Source of the DNA: Spirosoma agri | GTDB lineage: Bacteria; Bacteroidota; Bacteroidia; Cytophagales; Spirosomataceae | Reading direction: 5' to 3' | DNA length: 64,000 bases | Assembly (NCBI RefSeq): GCF_010747415.1 | Contig: NZ_JAAGNZ010000007.1 | Location: 27,096-91,095 of the forward strand | In this document: positions 36,753-45,555 of the stretch, one piece after another | Numbering within the stretch: the first letter of the stretch is position 1 | Layout: every line of letters starts with the position of its first letter | Program-made: the position numbers and the translations under genes | Notes under the pieces: generated by a model | Databases searched by the model: none | The model's input: only the letters and a program-made list of their open reading frames with translations | What the model was told of the DNA's origin: nothing

Positions 36753-38147
36753 ATGAAAAAAGTACTCCTTACCGGCACAGCCCTGATGGCTTTCGTAGCC
36801 GCCAGTTTCGCCCAGAGCAACACCACCACGCTTCAGCAGAACGGTAACAGCCAATCGTCGATGCAGGAACAGAATGGTAATTACCTGCAATCGACTGTCA
36901 CCCAAGATAAGGGAGCGTCAACGAACTTCGGCAGTTTCGGAGCCACGCGCCAGGAATCGGTCGGTGCAAATGGCAATCAGGCCACGGTTGAACAGAAAAA
37001 CGCATCGAACTCAAACCGGGGTTACGTTACACAACTCACAGGAACGGGTAATGTCGGCACCATTACCCAGAATAACAACAGTGGTGCGCTGTCATCGGGT
37101 GCCATTGCGGTTACGGTTGGAACCTCGTCGGCTGCTGTAAAAGCAGCCCAGGGTAACTGGGCTGGCATTATGCAAGTGGGTAGCGACAATAAAACGACAT
37201 CGATCAACCAGAGTGACATCAGCTATTCAAACTTTGGCGAAATAAACCAGTATGGTTCCACCAATGGAAAGACGCTGATCGATCAGTCGAACCGGTCGAG
37301 TGGTAACACCGCCAAAATTGATCAGGGAACAGCCAGTGCCGGGGTTACAGCCAGCAAAGCAACAATTCTGCAACAGTCCAACAGCCGCGACAACCAGGCG
37401 TTTGTTACGCAGATAGCCAGCAACAATACCGCTACTGTTACGCAAAACGAAAGTTCGATAAGCAACGTGGCAAACGTCAGCCAAAGTGGTACCTACGGCA
37501 TAGCGACGGTAAATCAGGGGCAGGATGCGAACTTTAACAAAGCCACCATCCTGCAGGATACAAAGGGTTTCTACGGCGGCAAGTATAACACCGCGACGAT
37601 CAACCAGACCAACCTGAGCGGCCAGAACGCAGCGACTATTGAGCAGCACGGCATCTATGAAGTAGCAACAATCAACCAGGGCTACAGTGCTGTTGGCAAT
37701 GAAGCCACGATTCAGCAGCAAGGGTATGCATCCAGAGCTTCGATCAGCCAGTACAACGTTACTAACAGTAAGGCAACGATCAAACAGGATTTGGTAACGC
37801 AGAGCGGGGGAATTGATGTCGCTGAAATTCAGCAGGGTAGCTCATCCATGGCGGCTTCCGACAGAAACGTGGCGACCATTACACAGGACTACAGCTACAA
37901 TACGGCCAAACTCCGTCAGTATGGTAACGGTAATACGGCTACGCTTACCCAGCAGATCGGCGATAAAAACGTCATCAAAGGTCTTGGTACCGATGCCGAC
38001 GGTCAATATGCACTGCAACAGGGTAACAACAACACGTTGACCGTTACCCAGAATTCGGGCACCTCTAACTACGTACCGAACGTAGCCAACGTCAGCCAGA
38101 TCGGTAATGGCAACATGGCTACGATCATGCAAACGGGTCATAACTAA
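36753..38147 (+). CDS. Major curlin-repeat amyloid subunit
   Basis: A 464-residue secreted protein. After the signal peptide (about 1-20, ending VAASFAQS) nearly the whole length is curlin repeat, about twenty units by length, with recurring phrases such as NTATINQTN, EATIQQQG, ATITQDYS and NTLTVTQN. CsgA of E. coli has five repeats in 151 residues, so this is a greatly lengthened subunit. The repeats should stack as a beta-solenoid amyloid fibre at the cell surface. A hairpin follows the stop. Confidence 0.9.
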   Translation: MKKVLLTGTALMAFVAASFAQSNTTTLQQNGNSQSSMQEQNGNYLQSTVTQDKGASTNFGSFGATRQESVGANGNQATVEQKNASNSNRGYVTQLTGTGNVGTITQNNNSGALSSGAIAVTVGTSSAAVKAAQGNWAGIMQVGSDNKTTSINQSDISYSNFGEINQYGSTNGKTLIDQSNRSSGNTAKIDQGTASAGVTASKATILQQSNSRDNQAFVTQIASNNTATVTQNESSISNVANVSQSGTYGIATVNQGQDANFNKATILQDTKGFYGGKYNTATINQTNLSGQNAATIEQHGIYEVATINQGYSAVGNEATIQQQGYASRASISQYNVTNSKATIKQDLVTQSGGIDVAEIQQGSSSMAASDRNVATITQDYSYNTAKLRQYGNGNTATLTQQIGDKNVIKGLGTDADGQYALQQGNNNTLTVTQNSGTSNYVPNVANVSQIGNGNMATIMQTGHN

Positions 38148-38167
38148 TCCATAGCTGTAATCAATTG

Positions 38168-38202
38168 AACCGTGGTCGGTGGGTTTCCTGCCGATCACGG
38201 TT
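38168..38202 (+). terminator. Intra-operon hairpin after major curlin
   Basis: Arms 38168-38179 and 38191-38202 pair at 11 of 12 positions around an 11-nt loop, starting 21 bp after the curlin stop and ending 19 bp before the next start. It may act as a partial terminator or protect the curlin mRNA, giving more fibre subunit than export machinery. Confidence 0.55.
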
Positions 38203-38221
38203 ATTCTGCTGACTTGTGCCG

Positions 38222-38818
38222 ATGTTCCTGCGAATTCTGATCCTGATTCTCTGCGTAGCCAATAGTACCTGGGCGCAATCTGTAACCACTGTAGCCACCA
38301 GCTCGCCGGAGGTGTTCTGGCAGTTAACGACGGGTACGGCCACTACGCCCGCTGCGTCCGCTAACGAGGTACTGCTACAACAGGCCGGCATGGGAAATCA
38401 GGCCACCATAGCGATACTGGGACAACAGAATCAGATCCAATTGACGCAAACCGCCAACGCTAACGCGGCAACCGTGCAAGTGACGGGACAGGGTAACCAA
38501 CTCCAACTCAATCAAAATGGGAGTGGTAACCGGCTGGCAGTCGGGCTCGACGGCACGAACAACCAGCTCCAGGTCAGTCAGAACGGGGGCGACGTGGTGA
38601 GCCTGCTGGGCCTGTCGGGAAGCAACGCCCGTATCGACCTGATTCAGCGCAACGGCAACAATACGATTATCGCCGACGGCCTGACCGTTCCCGGCGTAGC
38701 GACGCCCGGCGTGGCGACGCCCGGCACCTCAACGGGTATGGGCGTAGCAAACCTGAAGATTGAGCAGTCGGGTGGCGCGACCATCCGGATTCAAAATGGC
38801 CCGACCATCGGACATTAA
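38222..38818 (+). CDS. Third curlin-repeat protein
   Basis: A 198-residue secreted protein started at the ATG at 38222 (a GTG at 38216 is in frame). A signal peptide ends near CVANSTWAQ. Curlin-like repeats occupy about 50-145 (ATIAILGQQNQIQLTQTANA, GNQLQLNQNGSGN). A spacer of PGVATP repeats follows, and a last repeat unit LKIEQSGGATIRIQNG closes the protein. The mixed structure suggests an anchoring or minor subunit. It is translated close to csgE, 9 bp upstream. Confidence 0.82.
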   Translation: MFLRILILILCVANSTWAQSVTTVATSSPEVFWQLTTGTATTPAASANEVLLQQAGMGNQATIAILGQQNQIQLTQTANANAATVQVTGQGNQLQLNQNGSGNRLAVGLDGTNNQLQVSQNGGDVVSLLGLSGSNARIDLIQRNGNNTIIADGLTVPGVATPGVATPGTSTGMGVANLKIEQSGGATIRIQNGPTIGH

Positions 38819-38827
38819 CAAGTGCCT

Positions 38828-39349
38828 ATGCGACTTCTTTTTTACGTATTATTAAGTTGGGGATTGCTGACGACTGCATCTGCCTATGCGCAGGACCCCG
38901 ATCTGGAAGGGGTACTCGACAAAGAAACAATGAACGAAGCCGTTGTTTCTGAAGAAGGCACCGAGACGCTTCTCCTTGACAACACCCGCTCTAAAATCGG
39001 CCGGGATTTCTACGAAGCCTTTTTCCGGCAGTACGCAGAACTACCCAAAGGTCCCGGTCTACCCGCACCGACGGATTCGACCCGCAAGGTTGAACACAAT
39101 CTGGAGCTTGACCTGAACGCTTTTCTGGTTACCGTCGATGAGCTGCCTACGTTCGGCAGTGGCACCAGCATTATTTCCATCACGCTCAACGATCAGCTGA
39201 TCTGGCAGAACTACGTACAGATCCGGCAGGACGTACTGGAAGCTTACGCCCTCGATGCGGCTCAACTTATCAACCAATACGTCATCAACTACAAAGAAGT
39301 GCAGCAGTCGCTGGAAAACGAGGACCAGCGCGGTTCGGGCATTTTCTGA
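38828..39349 (+). CDS. CsgE curli assembly factor
   Basis: A 173-residue periplasmic protein, started at the ATG at 38828 rather than the GTG at 38822. Signal peptide about 1-22. The CsgE domain spans about 55-150, with SKIGRDFYEAFFRQY and ISITLNDQLIWQNYVQIRQD, followed by a C-terminal extension of about 25 residues. In E. coli CsgE caps the CsgG pore and gates substrate entry. The order here, csgE-csgF-csgG, is the usual one. Confidence 0.92.
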   Translation: MRLLFYVLLSWGLLTTASAYAQDPDLEGVLDKETMNEAVVSEEGTETLLLDNTRSKIGRDFYEAFFRQYAELPKGPGLPAPTDSTRKVEHNLELDLNAFLVTVDELPTFGSGTSIISITLNDQLIWQNYVQIRQDVLEAYALDAAQLINQYVINYKEVQQSLENEDQRGSGIF

Positions 39350-39386
39350 GCAGTGCAAGCAAACCTACCCGGCTCTCATCATCCCT

Positions 39387-39806
39387 ATGAAAACGTTTAC
39401 ACTTCTCACGATAGCCTTCGTATTAATGAGCGTTGCCGCCCGCAGCCAGGGCTTCGTGTATCATCCCAACAACCCCAATTTTGGCGGAAACACCTTCAAC
39501 TATTCATGGATGCTCAGTTCGGCGCAGGCGCAGGACCGCACGACTGACCCGGCCAACAAACGAACGACCAATAGTACGACCAACACCAGTTCACTCGACA
39601 GCTACGCCCAAAGTCTGCAAAATCAGCTTCTGGGTCGAATTACCAGCAGCCTGGTCAGCAAACAGTTTGGCGAAGGCACGTTGAAACCCGGCACCTACAC
39701 CTTCGGCGACTACCAGGTCGAAATCAGCAATGGTACAAACGGCGTCGTGGTGCGTATCGTCGATGGAAAAGGGGGCGAAACCTCAATTACCGTACCCTAT
39801 TATTAG
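39387..39806 (+). CDS. CsgF curli assembly factor
   Basis: A 139-residue protein from the ATG at 39387. An earlier in-frame start would overlap csgE and lacks a signal peptide, while this one gives MKTFTLLTIAFVLMSVAARS. The mature N-terminus FVYHPNNPNFGGNTFNYSW is the CsgF signature, which threads into the CsgG channel. The C-terminal half (DYQVEISNGTNGVVVRIVDG) is beta-rich. It couples export to nucleation at the cell surface. csgG starts 31 bp after its stop. Confidence 0.93.
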   Translation: MKTFTLLTIAFVLMSVAARSQGFVYHPNNPNFGGNTFNYSWMLSSAQAQDRTTDPANKRTTNSTTNTSSLDSYAQSLQNQLLGRITSSLVSKQFGEGTLKPGTYTFGDYQVEISNGTNGVVVRIVDGKGGETSITVPYY

Positions 39807-39837
39807 CCTTACCCCATCGCATCAACACAAAACCTGA

Positions 39838-41247
39838 ATGACGACCCATTACCTGCCCCGCCTACTGGTGTTAACCACCCTCGTGAGCCTGTTGAGCGGC
39901 TGCACCGCATTTTTCTATCAACCCACGGGTCCGCGCCGGGCGCGGGTGGGCGAAGAAACGCCGACCACAACATCCTTGCGGCAGTTGCCCCCCGCGAAGG
40001 AAAAAATTGTGGCGGCTGTGTATAAATTCCGCGACCTGACGGGACAGTACAAACAGATTGAAACGGGATCGACTTTCTCCACTGCCGTCACGCAGGGCAC
40101 GACCAATATTCTGCTGAAAGCCCTCGAAGAAAGCAACTGGTTTGTGCCCATCGAACGCGAAAACGTGAGTAATCTCCTCAACGAACGCAAGATTGTGCGC
40201 TCCAGCGTCGCTCAGTTTAAGGAGGGCGAAAACCTGCCCCCACTCCTCTTTGCCGGTATCATTCTGGAAGGCGGAGTCGTCTCCTATGATGCCAACATCA
40301 TCACCGGTGGCGGGGGGCTGCAATACTTCAGCGCGGGCGGATCGACCCAATACCGGCAGGACCGCGTAACGGTTTACCTGCGGGCCGTAGCGACCAAGAC
40401 CGGCAAGATTCTTAAGACCATTTATACTTCCAAGACCATCCTGTCGCAGACGGTCAACGCCAGTTTGTTTCGGTACGTAACGTTCAAGCGGCTACTGGAA
40501 ACCGAAACGGGGCTGACCACCACTGAGCCGGGGCAAATGGCCGTCACCGAAGCCATCGAAAAGGCAGTCGAAGGGTTGATTATCGAAGGGGTACGCGACG
40601 GGTTGTGGGCAGCTGAAGACAAGCAGGCCGGGCCGATGAAGAAAGTACTTGACGCTTACCAGACGGAGAAGACCCGCATGAGCGAAACCGACGTGTACGG
40701 TATTCGCCCCGAAATCGACGCGCCCCTCATCACGCTGCAACCTTACGCCGGGGTCATGCGCTACTACGGCGACTACGCCCGGCACACCATCAAGGGTGCC
40801 TACGGGGCTTCACTAGCTGTCAATTTGTCGTCAAAATTTGGGATACAGATCGACGGAGGAACGGGTATGCTGGCGAGCGAAGGCGCTTTCTCGACCCGCA
40901 TCGCATCACTGGAAGGTAACCTGGTCTTCACGCCTACTCCCTTTCAGCGCTGGAGCTCCCTGTTGTTCATTGGTGGGGGAATGGTGTCTCGCGCGGGAAC
41001 GACGCCGTTCAACTGGCAGGGCGACCGCTACGCACAGGCGCAGGGGGGCGTGGGTATTCAGTATTCATCGGGCGGGCTGATCGGCTTTCGCTCGACGATC
41101 TCGTATAATCAGCCGTTTACCGATGCGCTGGATGGGATCGTAGCCGGCGCCCGCAACGATTACTACCTCCGGGGTACGCTGGGAATCACCCTGCACATCG
41201 GCAGTATTTTTCGTCCCAGGCCAGCACCGATTACTCCTCGAAAATAA
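39838..41247 (+). CDS. CsgG curli export pore with C-terminal extension
   Basis: A 469-residue outer-membrane lipoprotein. The lipobox ends at SLLSGC (Cys22). The CsgG domain spans about 45-275, with KIVAAVYKFRDLTGQYKQ, SNWFVPIEREN and LLNERKIVRSSVAQ. E. coli CsgG ends near this point. Here about 180 extra residues follow, alternating short beta strands and glycine turns (TLQPYAGVMRYYGDY, GFRSTISYNQPF, GTLGITLHIG), which look like a small OmpA-like barrel. This extension may anchor the pore complex further. It is the core pore of the locus. Confidence 0.92.
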   Translation: MTTHYLPRLLVLTTLVSLLSGCTAFFYQPTGPRRARVGEETPTTTSLRQLPPAKEKIVAAVYKFRDLTGQYKQIETGSTFSTAVTQGTTNILLKALEESNWFVPIERENVSNLLNERKIVRSSVAQFKEGENLPPLLFAGIILEGGVVSYDANIITGGGGLQYFSAGGSTQYRQDRVTVYLRAVATKTGKILKTIYTSKTILSQTVNASLFRYVTFKRLLETETGLTTTEPGQMAVTEAIEKAVEGLIIEGVRDGLWAAEDKQAGPMKKVLDAYQTEKTRMSETDVYGIRPEIDAPLITLQPYAGVMRYYGDYARHTIKGAYGASLAVNLSSKFGIQIDGGTGMLASEGAFSTRIASLEGNLVFTPTPFQRWSSLLFIGGGMVSRAGTTPFNWQGDRYAQAQGGVGIQYSSGGLIGFRSTISYNQPFTDALDGIVAGARNDYYLRGTLGITLHIGSIFRPRPAPITPRK

Positions 41248-41294
41248 GTTCATACCCACCTCATCGGCAACCCTTTTTGCGTTGTCTACCGTCC

Positions 41295-42809
41295 ATGAAA
41301 GCCTTTTCCAACGTTTTGATTCTCCTCATTGGCCTTACGGGCCTGCTCAGTTGTAATGAAGATACGTTTATTGACCCTGTCCAGCTGACTACGGTGCGGG
41401 GTCGCGTGTTGTACAGCGTTAATCAACAGCCCATCCGCAACGCGACGGTCAAGCTGACGCCTGGCAACCGGGTCGTAGCAACCGACTCGGCCGGACTGTT
41501 TCGGTTCGATAGCGTTATTGTGGGCAGCTATACCCTTCAGGCGTCAAAAACGGGCTACGGCACTGAAGTGGCTACCGTAGCCCCGGCCGCCGGTGCGTCG
41601 CCGGTTGTAACGATCCTGCTGACCGATGACAAAACGCAGAACCGCCCCCCCACAACGCCCACGCTGGTAGCCCCAGCCCAGAACAGCACTACCCAATCGA
41701 CGACGCTTACCCTGAAGTGGACGGCTACCGACCCTAACCGCGACTCGCTGACGTATACGGTACTGCTATACCGATCGGGGGCAGCTACACCAACGGCATC
41801 CTACACGGGTCTTGTAGCCGATTCTCTGGTTATAAGTGGGTTAGATTACAATACAACATACCTCTGGCAGGTCATTGCAGCCGATGGCATCAACACCGTG
41901 AACGGGCCGATCTGGTCCTTCCAGACGGGATTGTATCCTGACTATAGCTACGTCTTTGTCCGGCGGATGAACGGTCAGTTCCAGATTTTCGGCGCTACCG
42001 CCGATGGAGCCGTCAACCAACTCACCCGGAGCGGCAGCAACTGGCGACCGATCGTTAGTCCGAACCGGCAGAAAATCGCCTTTATTTCCAACACTGACAC
42101 TGAGCTACAACTCTACCTGATGAATCTGGATGGCAGCAACCGACAGCAGGTAACAACGGTCCCCATTGCAGGCTTATCGGCGGCTGACCTGTCGTTCTGC
42201 TGGTCGCCGGATGGCACGCAACTGTTGTATCCCAGCAATGATCGGCTCTACGCGGTCCGTACCGACGGCACGGGCTTACGCGTGGTTTCCCGAACCCGAA
42301 CAGGGCGCGTCTGGGCCGGTTGCGACTGGACTCCGCAGGGAAATCTCATAGCCGCCCGCACAACCGGTACGGATTTGTACGACAATGAACTGGCCGTTTT
42401 CTCGTCTGACGGCAGTGCCAATCGGGTTGTTTATACCCGGCGTGATGCCCGCGTGGGTAACCCAGTCTTTTCCGTGAATGGTCGCCAACTTCTCTTCTCG
42501 GCCGACTCAACGAATTTTCAGAATGAGCAGGGTCGCCAGCTCGATGCCCGGCTCTATCTGCTCGACCTGAGTTCGACGGCGGTCACTGATTTATCGCGCG
42601 CCCAATCCAGTACTGGTGGATCGACTCAATCCAACAAAATTGCCGGTACCAACGATCTGGAACCCCGTTTTTCACCCACCGGCGGAAACATTATTTTCAC
42701 CAATACTGACAACACGGGACTCAATCAGCGGACGGTATACATTGCCGATACCGACGGACGCAACCGAAAAGTATTGTTACAACAGGCGGAGATGCCCTAT
42801 TGGCGATAG
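41295..42809 (+). CDS. TolB-like propeller lipoprotein
   Basis: A 504-residue lipoprotein started at the ATG at 41295 (an earlier in-frame start lacks a signal). The signal ends in LTGLLSC (Cys20). A carboxypeptidase-regulatory-like domain (about 30-110, TTVRGRVLYSVNQQP), an FN3-like domain (about 115-210, NTTYLWQVIAADG) and TolB/WD40-type repeats (about 220-500, ISNTDTELQLYLMNLDGSN) follow. Its 47-bp spacing from csgG puts it in the curli operon. It could bind peptidoglycan or the fibre. This role is inference. Confidence 0.82.
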   Translation: MKAFSNVLILLIGLTGLLSCNEDTFIDPVQLTTVRGRVLYSVNQQPIRNATVKLTPGNRVVATDSAGLFRFDSVIVGSYTLQASKTGYGTEVATVAPAAGASPVVTILLTDDKTQNRPPTTPTLVAPAQNSTTQSTTLTLKWTATDPNRDSLTYTVLLYRSGAATPTASYTGLVADSLVISGLDYNTTYLWQVIAADGINTVNGPIWSFQTGLYPDYSYVFVRRMNGQFQIFGATADGAVNQLTRSGSNWRPIVSPNRQKIAFISNTDTELQLYLMNLDGSNRQQVTTVPIAGLSAADLSFCWSPDGTQLLYPSNDRLYAVRTDGTGLRVVSRTRTGRVWAGCDWTPQGNLIAARTTGTDLYDNELAVFSSDGSANRVVYTRRDARVGNPVFSVNGRQLLFSADSTNFQNEQGRQLDARLYLLDLSSTAVTDLSRAQSSTGGSTQSNKIAGTNDLEPRFSPTGGNIIFTNTDNTGLNQRTVYIADTDGRNRKVLLQQAEMPYWR

Positions 42810-43168
42810 ATTTCTCATCAGCAGATCAAGTCGTTTAGGCCCCAGTTCCGTTGATTGCCTTGGTATACTCACTAACCAGCTAGTGCGCATCATTGACCGC
42901 TTTCGTCATGTGGGGATACGCTCAACGCGACTGTATTCGGGTTCAACATTAGCTTTGGTGTTGGGCCCATACTGAGCTGGGAAGCGGAATTGAACGCGCA
43001 TGAAACAGAAGCTAAACGACAGACTGATTTGGACATGTTCTGTCTGTTCACGCATACCGATAAAACAACGGTTAACCAATCTGGAATCGCGTTAGTAATA
43101 CATCAATGACTGGGGTGAAAACATGGCTTCTGATGAACCAGCAGCCGTGATCAGCCAGCCAGCCTAAA
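42810..43168. other. Intergenic region with possible gene fragment
   Basis: No intact gene. A plus-strand frame from 42897 to a stop at 43107-43109 lacks an ATG but has a protein-like sequence (TLNATVFGFNISFGVGPIL). It may be the tail of a decayed gene, but I cannot name it. The right end runs into the strong terminator at 43169-43210. Confidence 0.35.
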
Positions 43169-43210
43169 AAACCGGTTCGGCTTACTCGGGCGAGTAAGCC
43201 GAACCGGTTT
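43169..43210 (-). terminator. Strong rho-independent terminator
   Basis: A perfect 20-bp stem (43169-43188 with 43191-43210) with a 2-nt loop, followed on the minus strand by a run of T residues. It ends the transcript of the secreted-protein gene that stops at 43238. Confidence 0.85.
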
Positions 43211-43237
43211 CACAGCGTCATTTACTGTTTCTTCGTA

Positions 43238-43636
43238 TTAGTTGATGGCTACCAGACGACTGGGTGAACTAGGTAGCTTCGTAGCCAGGGTTACGGTTTG
43301 GGTTGAGGTGTCCACCCCGTTTGAAATCTCCAGCTGATAGGTGCCATCAGGCAGTTCGTTCATGTTCAGACTGATCCGGGTTGACTTTTCGTTTTTACCC
43401 AGGTATTGGTCGAACAAGACCTTACCCGCCGTATTTTTCAGCTTGATAGAAACGGAACCCTTCGTTTCTTTATCGAGGGCAATATTCAGATTACCCGCCC
43501 TGTTTGTATAAATGCCGGTTTTATAGGTGGCAGCAGGGGCCGTCTGTTTGCCAGGATTCGTTTCGGCAAATGAAGCAGAGACAGTTACTAAACTAACGGT
43601 GAACGCAACAAGCAGAGAGTTAAAGAGCGTTTTCAT
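43238..43636 (-). CDS. Small secreted beta-sandwich protein (paralogue A)
   Basis: A 132-residue secreted protein started at the ATG at 43636. The frame extends further upstream, but the paralogue at 63214 starts at the equivalent ATG. Signal peptide about 1-23 (LVTVSASFAE). The mature part is an Ig-like single domain of the DUF3244/Por-sorting-like kind (KGSVSIKLKNTAGKVLFDQY, LPDGTYQLEISNGVDT). The C-terminus (PSRLVAIN) is identical in pattern to paralogue B. Its role is unknown. The promoter -7 box lies 60 bp upstream at 43697-43704. Confidence 0.8.
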   Translation of the reverse strand: MKTLFNSLLVAFTVSLVTVSASFAETNPGKQTAPAATYKTGIYTNRAGNLNIALDKETKGSVSIKLKNTAGKVLFDQYLGKNEKSTRISLNMNELPDGTYQLEISNGVDTSTQTVTLATKLPSSPSRLVAIN

Positions 43637-43673
43637 GGTCCTATATGGTTTGGTTTCTGATGTAAAAGCGAGT

Positions 43674-43746
43674 CGGGTTGTTCCCGATTGATGAATCAAA
43701 GGTATAGGCTATAGCTGGTACTATGTATAGCAAACTACCGGAACGG
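43674..43746 (-). promoter_or_regulatory. Conserved promoter region of paralogue A
   Basis: A 73-bp block that matches 63104-63176, before paralogue B, at 66 of 73 positions. It includes TACCTTTG (43697-43704 on the minus strand), a match to the Bacteroidetes -7 consensus TAnnTTTG. No well-spaced -33 TTTG was found. Confidence 0.7.
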
Positions 43747-44275
43747 TCTGGCAACTGGATGAGTGGTCAAAAGTAAGGCCGACTGAGGGAATGGTATCGG
43801 GCTATGACACAAAACAGCCATTGCAGAAGCCCTTCCAGCGACTAGGTTTTGGCTCTATCTATCGATTAAACGTGACGAATAAAGCAGCTGTCACACTATT
43901 TTGCCAGAAGGTGGTCAACCAGGAGTAACTCGTCTTATCAGGTAAGGACAATTTTTGTGCTTTCACCTGATAAGTTGTATAAGCGTCCTCGTGTTGAGCT
44001 AAGCGATTTTTCCAAGATTACTCACCCTATACAAGCCCTCTTAAAAGGTTAAATTGTCCTTTTTAGAGGGTAAGAAATATTTGTCGATTAAGCCCATCAA
44101 CTTAGCGTAAAGTACCCTTGATGAAGCTTCCTGGCCATTATAGCAGTTGATTGCACTACTCGTGGTAATCTGAATTAAGACAGTTCATACCGATAACTAA
44201 ATTTATAGTTTCAATAGCAGTAGTTTAGTGAATAGCTTCGTTTATCAAGCAGGTTAAACTTGAAACGTCCCCCCC
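43747..44275. repeat. Intergenic region with two hairpins
   Basis: No gene is seen. Two inverted repeats stand out. The first is a perfect 10-bp pair (43934-43943 with 43965-43974, CTTATCAGGT). The second is a 13-bp pair with one mismatched pair (44036-44048 with 44058-44070), followed by purine-rich sequence. They could end a transcript or fold as a small RNA, but the function is open. Confidence 0.45.
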
Positions 44276-44935
44276 ATGCGCTCCAGGCTGAGCTTCTCCT
44301 GTCTCTTATTAATTACAGTAAATATAGCCAGCCATGCGCAGGTCAATGCTACGCTTAAACTAACATTGGACAGCATCTACGCTGTTGACCAGCTTTACCG
44401 GGAAATTCTGGCCAAACCAGCAAAAAAGGATTCCCTGGCCAAAGCAGAAGGATACGATTCTCAGGAAGTACAAACTAGAATACTCACCAGGATGAATGCA
44501 GCTGATGCATCAACGATGAAAAAGGTTGAGGAGATTATTAGCCAGTATGGTTATCCCGGTAAATCGTTAGTTGGCGAACCAACAAATGAAGCGGCCTGGC
44601 ACGTTATTCAACACTCCAAAAGCATCGAACAATATTTCCCAATGATCGAAGAGGCAGGTCAAAAGAAGGAACTGCCTTTTACGTTAGTAGCCAAAATGCA
44701 GGACAGATTGCTGGTCCAACAGGGGAAGGAACAAATCTATGGTACGCAGGGCCGATGTGACTTTCCACAAGGTAGCTCCGCCATAACCCAAAAGCCAGAT
44801 TGTTATATCTGGCCAATTGCCAATGCAGCACACGTCAATGAACGGCGTAAACAAGCTGGGTTTACAGATACCGTAGAAGACTTCGCTAAAAGCATGGGTG
44901 TTACCTACCGGCAAAGGTCGCTACCTAAAAAATGA
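44276..44935 (+). CDS. DUF6624-family secreted protein
   Basis: A 219-residue protein with a signal peptide (about 1-21, ending ASHAQ). The remainder is helical and matches DUF6624 features: TLDSIYAVDQLYREI near the start, VEEIISQYGYPGKSLVGE in the middle and INERRKQAGF-like (VNERRKQAGFTDTVEDFAK) at the end. The family is common in Bacteroidota and has no assigned activity. Two small lipoprotein genes follow on the same strand but with gaps of 70-120 bp. Confidence 0.78.
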   Translation: MRSRLSFSCLLLITVNIASHAQVNATLKLTLDSIYAVDQLYREILAKPAKKDSLAKAEGYDSQEVQTRILTRMNAADASTMKKVEEIISQYGYPGKSLVGEPTNEAAWHVIQHSKSIEQYFPMIEEAGQKKELPFTLVAKMQDRLLVQQGKEQIYGTQGRCDFPQGSSAITQKPDCYIWPIANAAHVNERRKQAGFTDTVEDFAKSMGVTYRQRSLPKK

Positions 44936-45004
44936 CCACTTTCGGAAGAAATTAATTCAATCTCATTAACGTAACAGCACGTACAAAACAGTTTCGCGAC
45001 TTCT

Positions 45005-45436
45005 ATGAAAATACAATTGACGCTACTTTGCGGTTTCTTACTAACGATAACTGCCTGCTCAAGTTCGAAGCCTCCCCAGGTGAATTCTATTACATCAGTA
45101 ACGCAACCAGCAAAAGACATCGTCGGCGTCTGGGCGTTGGTAAATAAAGTAACGGATACCCCTATTTCAGGGAGCAGGCTCAAATTTATTCTTGACAATC
45201 GCTGGAGTCTGACTCAAGCAGACACGACGACCGGAGCAGTGATCTACCATCATGGAGGTTCTTACACATATGACGGTAAAATCTATACGGAACAGGTTGA
45301 ATTTGCAAATCCCAATACGGCCAGTTACGTCCGGTCAACAGCCAAATTTACAGTTCAGATCGACGATACTATTATGACCCTGATTGGCATTGATAACCCC
45401 TGGAACGAAATATGGGTACGACTCAAATCGAAGTAA
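45005..45436 (+). CDS. Small lipocalin-like lipoprotein
   Basis: A 143-residue lipoprotein with the lipobox ending ITAC (Cys18). The mature domain is beta-rich (VGVWALVNKV, RWSLTQADTTTGAVIYHHGG, IWVRLKSK) and resembles the lipocalin-like or DUF4488 group of Bacteroidota lipoproteins. Its ligand is not known. Confidence 0.65.
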   Translation: MKIQLTLLCGFLLTITACSSSKPPQVNSITSVTQPAKDIVGVWALVNKVTDTPISGSRLKFILDNRWSLTQADTTTGAVIYHHGGSYTYDGKIYTEQVEFANPNTASYVRSTAKFTVQIDDTIMTLIGIDNPWNEIWVRLKSK

Positions 45437-45555
45437 CACGCTTTGTTACAATCGTAGTTATAAAACGGGTATAGCAGAAGTACAGATTTTAGCGTTGTCT
45501 ATCAGTGGTGTAGTTCCTGAGAAATGTTCATCCCACTTGAAAACAAGTTGACATT

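Noticed and set aside
37227..37721. 164-codon minus-strand frame
   Set aside because: Antisense to the major curlin, and its pattern mirrors the curlin repeat.
36753..38147. Short near-repeats every 60-70 bp resembling a CRISPR or minisatellite
   Set aside because: They are codon-level repeats of curlin units in a continuous reading frame, with diverged spacing and no conserved spacer/repeat boundary.
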